From NCBI RefSeq assembly GCF_040182565.1, contig NC_089881.1, forward strand, positions 3,577,501 through 3,641,500: a DNA stretch of 64,000 nt, read 5' to 3'. The notes beneath the pieces are model-generated. The model made no database searches. It was not told the DNA's origin and worked only from the letters and a program-made list of their open reading frames with translations. Shown here in pieces: positions 13,561 through 25,000 of the stretch; positions within the stretch are counted from its first letter, which is position 1, and each line of letters starts with the position of its first letter. Origin of the DNA: Anser cygnoides (Eukaryota; Chordata; Aves; Anseriformes; Anatidae). The position numbers and the translations under genes are program-made.

Positions 13561-15946
13561 AAGCTCAAAGCAAACAGCAAAAGGATACAAAAAAGTAAAC
13601 CTGTTCTTCAGTGCCTTTCACTGGTCTGAAACTATTTTTGTGTAAAAATTGCCTACAATTAAAATTGTAAAATGAACAGAACAGGAAAGCACTAAGAGAC
13701 TACAGTGACAAGACAGTGTAATAAATCAATGTCAATGGAATTGACAAGTGTATTTGGAAACTGGATTCAGTACTGCTGTAGGTGTTACATAATCATTTCA
13801 TTGAGGTCTGAAAATAAAATGTAGATGAAGGAAACAGGATATGACTTTAACAGATAGTCCTGCATATGTTGTTATTTCTTCTCCCGGGGCGTCAGTGAGT
13901 TACATGCTATCCACAGCACATGAAACAGAAATGATGATTTATTTGGCTGCTTGGAACAGGCACGCTTTTAGGATGGCTGTCAGTATCCCTGTTGGAAGTA
14001 CCAGTGTATATATAGCACACCATCCTACCAATGGCTGGGTAGCAAATGCTTATACACAGAAAAAACTGCTCCAACATAGCTTTTTCATAAAGCCTTTACA
14101 CTTAATCCAGTGCAAAATTAGACCTTACGTTTCTGAGGGCTTGAAAACAAAGGTCCTAAGCAAGAGCCCTGCCTTCGGTACAGTAGTGAGCCTGCTTGAG
14201 AGGACTAGAAACCAGCCATATGCCTTCCAGTACTCCTACCCCAGCTGCCAAATGAACGTGTCTTTGAGCACACACACTGCCGTGCACCTGTAGACTCAGG
14301 TATCACTTCTGTGAACAACAAAGTGTGTGCGCAACAGTGTAGTTTCCTCATGCTTTGTAATAAGCACCTATTGCCTGTATGCAAAATGACTGTATGTAAA
14401 ACCCCAGTGAAAAGTAAGAGAGATTTTTGTCCACGTGATAAACTGTAATGTGTTCAGGACATTATGCAACTACCACGCTGTATTGCTATAGGGTATTTTT
14501 AATACTCCATAATTTCAACATTTTAATAACTATTTCTTAAAACTCAGCCAGCCACTAAACACAGATGCCTGTGGCACATGCTGATTGTTGACATTCTCAG
14601 GCAGAGAAATATATTTTCTTTAAATTGTAGAAGTGTTGGAAAATATGTTTTTAAGTTCATATAAAGATGCATTAAGCCGTTAAACCATTCTAAAGGGCTA
14701 AAGCTTTCTTACTGAGGTTGGGGTTTTTTTTGGTTCATAATGGGAGGTCTGGCTGGATCTTTCCATCTGCTGTGCTGGCTGTTGCTGCAGATGGTCATAA
14801 TCTGTACATATGGTACGTGCATATATAAGCTGAAACCAACGTTGTCTTGGGTTAAAAGCAGGCACACAAGATGAGCTTGGATGCCTCACACAAGAATATT
14901 GGTAAAGGACATAATTCAGAGCATTTTACTTTTCTAGGGGAATTTTACATTGAGTTAGGGAAAGAAATATTTACAGCTTACTGAAAAAAAAAAATCTCAA
15001 CTCAGAGAATGTAAAGTCTGGAACTGCAGTTTGTTTGGAATACAGTTTTGGCATTAGCTCAACCCTGAATCTGTGCCAGACTTTGGTTTAAACTGAAAAA
15101 ACTCTCCAAAACTTCCAGTGAGAGAGATATGTGCAACAGCCAGGAACAAGATGGTCATCCTGGCTTTAGAGTCCTTGCTTTTAAGTCAAAGAGAAAGGTA
15201 GAGGAGAAAATGGCCTTCCAGTCACGAAAAAAAAAAAAAAAAAAGACATCTTCAGAAATAAAGTGGTTTTCAGACCTGAAGTTGCTGCTTAAGCCAGTCT
15301 CACTGCCACTAAATGGTTGTTGAAACTGATGGTGACTAGAGAAGGGGAAAAGACCTCATAGTTAAAAATAGTATCTAACAGTGAATCACACATAAACCTA
15401 ACAAATATTAAGCTGTTCTCAGCTACCTGCTGTAGTACCTGAAAACTTCTGCTTGCAAATTGGCTTATGAACTTCTTGTTAGGAAAAAATATCACAGTAT
15501 TTCTCTGACATGGAAAAACTCTAGAAGAAACTCACAATTTGTACGGATACCAGTACTTGCACTTCCAAAGATTTAGTAGCAAGTGGCTGAAAAGAGGAAT
15601 TCATTAGAAAAGCAAGACATGAATAATTTCTGACACATGATCAAATGCATTTTGAATATTTCCTGTATCTTTTCCTATAACCTCTGTATTACAATTTATT
15701 GGCAACATTTGCCCATTCATCAGATGAAATAATTGTCAGAGCAGATGAAGCCATGAATCTTCCTTCTGTCCCTTTTTTTGTACTTTTTTTTAGAGCTCTG
15801 CTGTTCTCTTTGCTAACTTTTCTTGCACTGGGAAAACACTGCACATATTCAGCTACAAGGGTAGAAAAGGAACATAAATTGACTTAAAAAGAGTTGCTAC
15901 CACTCTAGCGTGACTCTGTAAGCTACTGTTTTCTTTCTTATTTCAG

Positions 15947-16006
15947 GTTTGCTTTGTGAATTTAGATGCAAACAGAGATGATTGCAGCGATGAGCAAGTG
16001 CAACAG
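15947..16006 (+). CDS. SPHKAP: SPHKAP coding exon A (first in window)
   Basis: The acceptor ttatttcag precedes GTTTGC and the donor gtaaca follows CAACAG. The exon encodes the 20 residues VCFVNLDANRDDCSDEQVQQ in phase 0 at both ends. It matches the human segment that follows the sequence ending in KSENCAS, so it is not the initiator exon. Confidence 0.93.
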
Positions 16007-19000
16007 GTAACAATTTCTGTCCTAATAACATGTACAATGAATGTAGATACATCAGGACTTTCCAAAACAAACCCAGATCAAAACTCTATGGACAATTCAA
16101 TGACAGAATTTAGCTCTTACGGAAAGGAATGCACCATGAAATGAACGCATTTCAACGCCTGTCCCTATTTTGTAGCTTTTCTTATTCCCATCCCAGAAAT
16201 GCCTACTTTATTACTGCAACCTGTGAATTAACAGCATTTATCCTGTCAGTGGACTTCTTGCTCAGCCACAGTTTTGTCAGAGACTTGGATGTGTCATACA
16301 TCCAGTTATTTAATTTGACACAATAATACATCAAAATCATTTCTGAAGTCACTCTTTGCTATTGTCAAAAAGCCTTTGAGACTTTAGTCATTTGACCCAT
16401 CTCACTCAGTCAAACTCCAGGTGGTTTGAATGTGTGGTCTTGAGAAGAAGATTAGATAAAACAGAACTAAAGATGTGTTTGACCTGTTTAGCTGAAAGTT
16501 TAGAGGGGTAGGAAAAAAAGGGGATTTAAATACATATATAAGAAAGAAAAAAAGTTTGGTTACTTTACAAAAACTAAGACAAGCTATGTCATGATATTCT
16601 ATTTAAAATATGTATGCTCATTCCAAAACATTCTCAAATCTGAGGAAGTAACATTTTAAAGGTATGGCCCGATAATCAACTTTGAGATTACATCTTCCTT
16701 TACCGTTCATTTCCATCATCCTGGCTTGGTGCCTATGCCTGACACTTAGCTGCTGGCAGCAGTATGTGGTAAGTGCTCAAAGGAAGAGTCTCCTGGCTCT
16801 TCATGGAGTTCCTCAGTAAAGCATTTAGGTTTGCTGGAACCATTTTAGCTCATGGAAGGACAACTGATGTAGGGACCTAGGTGCCTTCTGCAAGTCATAA
16901 ATTAGCAAGAACTGTTTCTCTATGCCATTTTCTACATCCTGGATCTGTGAAAATTCAGATGACAAAAATAAATAGAGTTTCTTGCAGAAAAATGATTTTT
17001 CTGTTGAATCAGCAGGTTAACTGTGCAGAACAGATTGAGAGGTTTAACTTCACTGATCCCACAAAAGCACCAGTTGTTTTCTAATAAACAATCATTTTGC
17101 TAGTTAATCCTTAAACTAGTTTAATGCAGCGACTGTTTACAACAGCTGGAGATGAGTTTATTCCTTCACAAGCACAAATCACCTCTGAAAGCAGCAGCAG
17201 CGTGATTTTTACCTCTCAGCCCTACAGCAGCAGTGCATACACCACTGGCACACTTCACGTGGCCACCAGCAGCTTCGTTCCCAGCAGAGCCAGCAGCCCC
17301 CCGGGGCACCCACCCCTGCCACCCCCCGTGACTTCTACCAGCACAACCACACCTTTTGGGCTCATTTTAAAAATGCACTTTCTTGTGCAGAGTCAACACA
17401 TTCATTAGGTGTGACTAGGACTGATATTTTAATTTTCAATGTAGATAATAAAATACTCAATGCTAGCATAGGCATTGTATATTCTTCTTATAGTACTGCA
17501 TTTAATGTAAATTGGCTTTGAGTGAGGTGGGGTTTTAATACCCACTAAAGCAGTGAAAGCATTTCACATAGGAATTTTAAAGATGTTAGCATAGCTGTCA
17601 TTCATATGAAATATATAATTATTTACTAATAGATACTGTTGGGATTTTGCATTATCCTCTGGACCTTGAAATGGGTTACACTGTTGGAGGGGTTTTTATT
17701 ATTTTTTAAAAGCATAATCATCTTTCCATTATTTTTTATTCTGAACAAAAAGCAAATTCAAAATGTCATAATTTTGTATCTAAAAAATCTGATAGAATGT
17801 GGCAATTTAAGCAGTAGAAGATAGAGATATGTAGAGAAATGTGTGTGATAACAGAAAGGTTATAATTTAAAAAAAGAAAAGATGAGAACTTTTTTGAGCT
17901 ATACTGAAATGTCAAACTGAATTGAAGTGCTGAATTTAGTTATGTCAAATATAAATACTTAGCCCCATCTGAAGATCAGTCTACTGAAAAGTAAATTGTT
18001 CCCCGAAACCGAATTAGATTTGCTAAGCCAGAAAGTTTTATTATATCTAATTTAATTCACTCTGAGGAAAAATAACAGTACTGCAAGATTATCATTCTAA
18101 AGATGAAAAGGAAAAAGTAGAGTGTTATTGAATTGCATAGTGACTAAAGCATGGGGCTGGGTACGTGAGATCTGCATTCCCTTAATGGCTTTGCCATTTG
18201 ATGAGTTGTGTTCGTGTATAAAATGGAAGTGGTATTTACTTCCTCTGGAATGGGTTGTCCTTGATTCCCTGTTCATAACGCGCACTGAGATCCTTGGCAA
18301 GAAAGGACTGCAAGCACTCTTAGAGCAGGTATTGTCCTCCTCGTCTGGCCTTTGTACGCTAATGAGCACAGATATTTACTGGCACACCACTGGGACTGTA
18401 GCAGTATTGCAGTACAAATCTCCTGTGTTACAAAGCACAATTGATGTTAATGTTATTGCCATCTTTGGCTCTAGCAAATACATGACAGACAGAAAGTGAT
18501 TGCATCATTACAAAGGAAAGGTCATGAAAGTGTCCAGTGGAGCAGCAAAGAAGTGTATATTCCATCTGTGTATTAAATACTTTTGTTATTCCAGATTTAG
18601 AAATGCATTAATTTGATCAGCAATTTTCAGCTAACTTTCCCTTTGGGTTCTTGCTTATCATATGCCTGAAAGATTTGCCCTATTCTCATTACCATACTTA
18701 TTGTCTAAACCAGAAAAGATTCAGCAACAGACACAGTGTTCTCAGTCTCTTAGGAACTCTCTTGTAATAGGAAAGCCAAGCATTTAGATGTGCAAAGGCA
18801 ATCAACTCTTTAGCACATGCCAGTGTAAGGGATGACAAATTGTCCTACTGGAGTGCTGTGCAGAAGTTTACACCATCACCGTGGTCATGGCCTGGGGGCT
18901 CAAAAGAAAGAATGTGCATTTTAATGCTGCCAGTTCCACTTTTGATGAACTCGAAATAGTAAGTTTAAGCTTTCTAAAGGAATGCCTAAGTTGTATACCA

Positions 19001-22000
19001 TTTTGTTATTTATGAATATAACTGCACAACTCAGACTTCATTACCTGAGAGCAAAATCTGTCTTTCAAACTACAGAAATTGATCAGCGTCTCTCCAAGTC
19101 TCCCCAAACTCATCAGTTCTATGAATGTACAACCACCCAAGGAAAATGAAATAGTCCTGCTGAGTGGATTAACATCAGGAAACCTTCAAGCTGATTATGA
19201 AGTTCCCCAGGTAGGAATCATAAACTCTTCTTTAGGACCACATCACAGCTGTGAAGGAATTTGGAAACTGAAAAAAGGAAGGTGAAAGCAGGGACTCTAT
19301 ACCAGTTTAAGAACTGAGCAGGAGTTTGCAAACATAAAAAAAATAGATTTTTCTTAGAGAGGTTAAGTGAAAGAGGAGGGAGGACAAAGAGGAGAGATCC
19401 CTCTATTCCCCATAGATCCTGCAGATATCTGGGTTGCAGCTGATAATGCTGTAAGCCACATTACCAGTTGATACTACTTCAGGGAAGGCAGGCAGTGGTG
19501 GCAGAGATGATTCTTCACAATCCCAGATTTCAAGAGTAGGGTAGCAGGAGTCAGAAGGACAGCACAGAGAGGGAAAAGGAATGATATAACATTTTCTGTA
19601 CACACAGCTACAACAGGGCACAGCTCCTACAGACTCCCTTTCAAGTGAAGTCTTTCTTACTACTGAAGTCTACTTACTACTTTTGTTCCCAGTCCATCTG
19701 GTCCCACACATCGACCTCAGAAAAAAGCTGACAATAGGGCTTGAAAATCCTTGAGGCTACCCTAAGCCTGAATATGACAATTGAAAATACCAGGACACAT
19801 TAACCATATCAGAGCTGATACTTCATTTAGCTTCTGTCAATGTAAAAAGTAATTAAAGCATAAATTAAAACTTAACATTTAAAGGAGCTAAAGGCAAAGT
19901 TCTCACACAAACTCCTTCACTCCTGTTATTGCCAATGAAATGTTCCATAATCAGAAACTGCAGGCCAAAAATTCCTCCTACTGGCACCACGTTGAGAAAG
20001 GAAGCAAATGATAACATTTGCTTAAAGGCATTTCAACACACAAGTTCCAGGAACTTAACTCCTTATTATAATAAAAAGGTGGTTTAGGGGGAGGGAGGTG
20101 GTTAAAAAAAAAAAAAACTCCTTTCCACTTTTATCTTATTTCTTTCTCTTCATGTCTGTGCAAAGAAAAAGAATAAAAAATACTTTGGTATTTCCAGTCC
20201 GATTCTGATCTCATTTGCCTAAGCATGAATTGGGAACCACTTCATTAAAACTGCAGAGGTGTCCTGCAGTACAAAACTGTCTAACTAGCTTAAAAATGAA
20301 CAGGTAACTGCAGCAAGGAAAAAAAAAGTCAGAAAACTTTCTTCCACTGATACTGATTTGTGTACGTAAATCTTCATGAAGCAGGCACTAGAACAGCTGT
20401 ATTACAGAGATTATTGAATTTTATGTTATACCAATGAGGTGCTCATTAAAGAGAGAAATTACCTGATTATAGAGCTTCCTTGCCACTTGAGGCTAGTGGC
20501 TGAATTGAGAAAGATTTAAAAAGAAAAGCACACAAGCCTGGGGTGGGGGTAGAGGTGCTCCAAGCCAGACATCCCTGGGGGGAAGCCTCTGTGGTACACA
20601 CAGCGATGACACTGCTTCCCAAATAAAGAGTCAGCCCAGTGCTAAAAGAACATGGCCATTGGGACTAGCAGCCTTCACAAGAGTGTAGGTAACAGAGAAA
20701 TAAAAACTAACCTAAATTTCTGTAAGATGAGTAGAGCTTTTGCACTGAGATAGTGAGATTTATTGGATAGATAAGCAAATGCTATGTTGGCCCTTATATT
20801 TGCTAGGCTTTCTGGAGAACTTCATTTGTAAGTAGATTTGCATCATCCTCATACCCTTTCACAAGCACAGCCCTGCAAACTGTGGACTGGAGAAACAGCA
20901 TGGGAATGTTTGCTCTAAGACTGCATCTGTTATTAATAACAGTTCTCACAACACAGCATATGCTTAGGTCTGATTCAGTAACAATTCCTGAGGGGCTATT
21001 TAAAAAAATAAAAATCTTTCTTTTGTATTTTACTTTTAACAGGCTAACGTATCTGGTTTTTTGTTCAGACACATTTTTCAGTTGTAAAGGAATAGTAGAC
21101 TAATAAAACAGGCAGTTCCAACAAAATAATCATCCCACTATTATTACTAGGTTTCTACTTTGCTTTCACACCCATTCCTAGGATGGGGTTGCGTTATGCT
21201 AGGTACTCTGCAAATGCACAGGGAGCCCAGGGTGTCTTTTACGTAGCTTAAAATCTGCAGCCTTGATCCAGAGTTGGTTACACTTACGCTGGCTCCTTCC
21301 TGGGGGTCTTGAGTTAAAGTTCATGATCACAAGCTGCAAAAATTTGGCTTTGCTTCAGAGTATATCTGTACCACAAACACAGTTCCATGCAGAGATATCA
21401 ACTTAGCTTTGAGGGAGTATAAACATCCAACAGTTTTAATATCAATAAAGTGAGCATAACAAGAGTTCTTTTTTCTCGGTTTCTGCCCAACTTCCTGCTT
21501 AACTATACAGCCTCTCTGGCTAAGACATCTTTTATGTAAAGGTTCACCACATTGCGTGTTTGCATTTGGAGGTTATGCTGGTCTGAAATAACAGGGCTTT
21601 GGGCAAATAAGGAGTGAGAGGGAGAAGAACAAAGAAAATAAAACTATTTTAAAATAGTTTGCAAGAACATCTAAAGGTGACCTGCTCTTCATCTCACCAG
21701 CCAGTATGTACAGGGCTGCCTTCAAAACAAGCATTGCAGCAGAAATTATCCTGAAAAGGAATTCATACCCACAAACAATTCCCTCCAGAGACAAGTAATA
21801 CCGGGTGGTGTGAGGGCTGTAATAACAGTGTGTCAGGTGGCTAACTCTGACATAGCTTAAAGCCAGTAACACTGTCATTAAAACAAGAATTTGATTGGAA
21901 AAAAAAAAACCCCTTGGTTATTTCAACAAAATAAAGACACCCCTGTGATACAGCTGGATTCTCTACTAAAATGCTTCTTTAACAGATGTTGATCCAAGCG

Positions 22001-25000
22001 GTTTTATTTTGGCATATATGTGACTGCACACTGTGTTACAAATTTCTAAATGACAAACTGTATTGCATCTTGACAACAGAACATTCCTGAGATTTTGACA
22101 GAGGGATGCTTAAAACAAGCTTGTTTGTTTGTTTGTTTTTAATTAAATAACTCTCTGAGATTCTTTCCCCCTCTAGTGTCCTTGGCTAGCAGATGTCTGC
22201 TTGGTTCAGTGTGCAAGGGGGGACAGGAAGAACAGCGCAAGCTGCATCATCTTTGAAATAAACAAGTTTCTGATTGGGCTTGAGCTTGTTCAGGAGAGAC
22301 AGCTGCAGATAGAAGCTCATGTCTCAAAGCCTGAGGATGACACAAACTGCTCAGTGTCCTCAATAGAAGAAGATTTCCTCACAGCATCTGAGCACCTCGA
22401 GGAGGAAAACGAGGCTGATGAGTATAAAACTGGTAAAAGCAATGAGACTGAGCATAATTCTGCTATTGCATAATTCTGTATTGCAGAACAGCCATAGCAG
22501 TGCTTACAGAAATTGCACTCAGTGTTAATTTATGCAGATAATTTATTTGTAATTTAGAAAATGGATGGCTATTCATACTTTAAATTTTTGTTCAAAGACA
22601 AGGATACGTGGTTGTACAGCAGTTTTACAGAGCAGTAATGCATTAGACAGTTATACAACCATTTTCTTTTTAAAGTTCCAGAGTACTCTGCAAAGATTAA
22701 TACCTTACTTTTCTTTTAGTAGGCCATGAAAAAATAAGTGTTTCAGAATCATCTTCAGATATCAAAAAAAATAAAGGAAAAGGATTTGAAAATCTACACT
22801 ACAGGAAAGCCAGGTTGCCATTAATTCTGGAAGGAAATTCCATTAATAAAGAAAATACAGCTACTAGAGTCTCTGAAGCTGTGAATGCTGTGGCTGAAGA
22901 TGGCATCTCACAACCTGAAGATAAGCCAGACCAGGAAATCCCGTGGCAGAAGGAATTAGTGGAAACAGCTACATCATCTGTCAGTACTAGTAATTTGACT
23001 AGTGGGGTTGAACACTCCTGCTCAGTGAATGTATTAGAAGATGTATCTTTAACCAAAATGGCTAAAGAGGAGCTGGGGCCTCTTCACAACCCAATAGCAA
23101 AACACATCAGTAAGGTAGACATAGAGGAATGTGCAGGTGGTAGGAAAAGTGATCCCCCCTGGCAAAATGAGCAAGCATCTACAGGTCAGTATGCCACAAA
23201 TTTAGCAGAATCTGTTCTGCAAGATGCATTCATCAGACTGTCACAGTCTCAAACCACTTTTAATGAGGAGGCTGCAGTCAGCATCTCTGTAGGGAGCTCC
23301 TGCAAGTCAGAAGATGTGTCTGCTGCCCGATCATGGAATGAACTTCCAAAGATCGTCATAGTGCAAAGTCCAGACAGCTGTGAGAATGTGTCTGACTGGC
23401 CAGGGTCTGCCTTCCCAAACGTGTGCCACTGGACTGAATCAGAAAGTTCTGCTGAAGTTTCAGATTACTTCGAGGAAGAACATTCAAATGGGCAAAGCCA
23501 GAGCGCACTGGAGATGGCCCTGGCGTGTGCAGCGACAGTCATTGGAACCATCTCAAGTCCCCAGGCTGCAGAAAAGTTCAGACAGGACCAAGAAACCACA
23601 GACTCCAAAAATGGAGCAGTAGATAATGAAGAGACACAGACAGCGTCTTCACAGCTACTTGAGGATTGTTCTGGTACAGAATATTCATTTCCATCTGCGC
23701 TGTGTGGCATGACTCAGGTAGCAAGTGCTGTAGCAGTCTGTGGACTGGGGGAAGCAAAGGAAGAGAAGTACCCTGCAACTTCGAGTGGTCTGCTGTCTGC
23801 AGCTCAGACATCTGCAGCCGTTACTCTTCATTGCAGCATAGCTATAGGAAGCAGCATGGAGAAGCTGAATGATAGCATTGCAAAGGCACTTCTCAAAGAG
23901 GCATCAACAATTTTGACAAAACCCAATACATACAAAAACGTAGGGCATTTTATGGAATCCATAAATGGAAGAATTATTGAAACAGCAGCAAGGCCACAGA
24001 TTCCACACTCTGATGGAGTAATCAGGGATGAACTTGCACAAAACTTATCTAATATTATTCTACGTCATTCTATCGAAGAGGTTAGGAAGAAGAGACAGCT
24101 ACAGCCCTGTTCAGAAAACAGCTCGAGTACACAAGACATTTTCATGGAGACTGCAAATGAGTTGCTTTTTAATGTGATATATTTCACTTGCAAGAAGATG
24201 AATGACATAAGACAAGTTGAAGAGTGTTCTCCTCTGTTTTCTGACAGCCCAAAAGCCAAGAAAGTAACAAGAGTAGAAGGATGGCCAACACAGGCAACCA
24301 CACATGAAACATCACACAGACCCCTTGATCATTCTGCTGCTAAGCCATTTGGTACATGCTACAGTGCTAGCAAAGAACTTGGAAATGGTACAGGCACTAG
24401 GAAAACTAACATGAGAGATGTAAATAGCAAGGAAAGTGCCACACTGAATTCAGAACTAAGTAGAGCCACTGGACATAATGGGCTTGTTGCAAAAACATCT
24501 CCCAAGAAAAGATACCTGAAAAGAACCGCACGAGACTGTTACAAATCCCCAAATCAGGGTAACAATCAGAAGAAGAAAGACTACAGATCATTTTCAGACA
24601 GAGAAAACAGCTTTGCAAACAATGAATGCAGGCATGGCGTTCAAGAACAACAGTCTTCCAATGCTGCTGCGAATGCAGATAACCAGGTGAAGCATAAGTG
24701 TGATGCTGTGCTAAACGATGAAGTCCAAGTTAGCTTATCTTTGTTAGGAAGCCATGTCTTGCTTCCTTCTCAGCCTCTGCTCCAGGTGAAACATTCAAGG
24801 GACAAATACTGTATAACAGATTTTGCAGAAGAATTGGCAGAAACAGTGGTCTCTATGGCAACCGAAATAGCTGCCATTTGTCTTGAAAACTCAAGTGGAA
24901 AGCAACCCTGGTTCTGTGCATGGAAGAGAGGCAATGAATATCTGGTGACCCAGAGTTTGTCATGCAGAACCATGAAGAGGAAAAAGGAAACCCATGCTAA

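Larger units (their letters stand above)
1..15946 (+). other. SPHKAP intron, upstream part
   Basis: No exon was recognised; the upstream human SPHKAP segments (TACKKVLRSNSLLES, GFVEDKSENCAS) were looked for by eye and not seen. It holds A/T homopolymers (A20 at 12146-12165 is the longest), a C-tract cluster (5889-5935), a 13-base tandem duplication (4518-4543), a 60-base tandem duplication (9742-9861) and one CR1 scrap (about 13505-13560). Open frames here, up to 150 codons, look like chance. Confidence 0.75.
16007..19075 (+). other. SPHKAP intron A-B
   Basis: No exon seen. It holds a GC-rich island at about 17185-17355 and a MIR-like SINE at about 18125-18345; the rest is unremarkable AT-rich sequence. 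Confidence 0.75.

Noticed and set aside
13841..14293. 150-codon open frame in the SPHKAP intron, plus strand
   Set aside because: No family resemblance, no splice or promoter context, and no sign of a retrocopy; an open frame of this size can arise by chance in 16 kb of intron. A translated search against bird proteomes would settle it.
22121..22138. Retroelement tail suggested by (GTTT)n
   Set aside because: A plain short tandem repeat with no element beside it.
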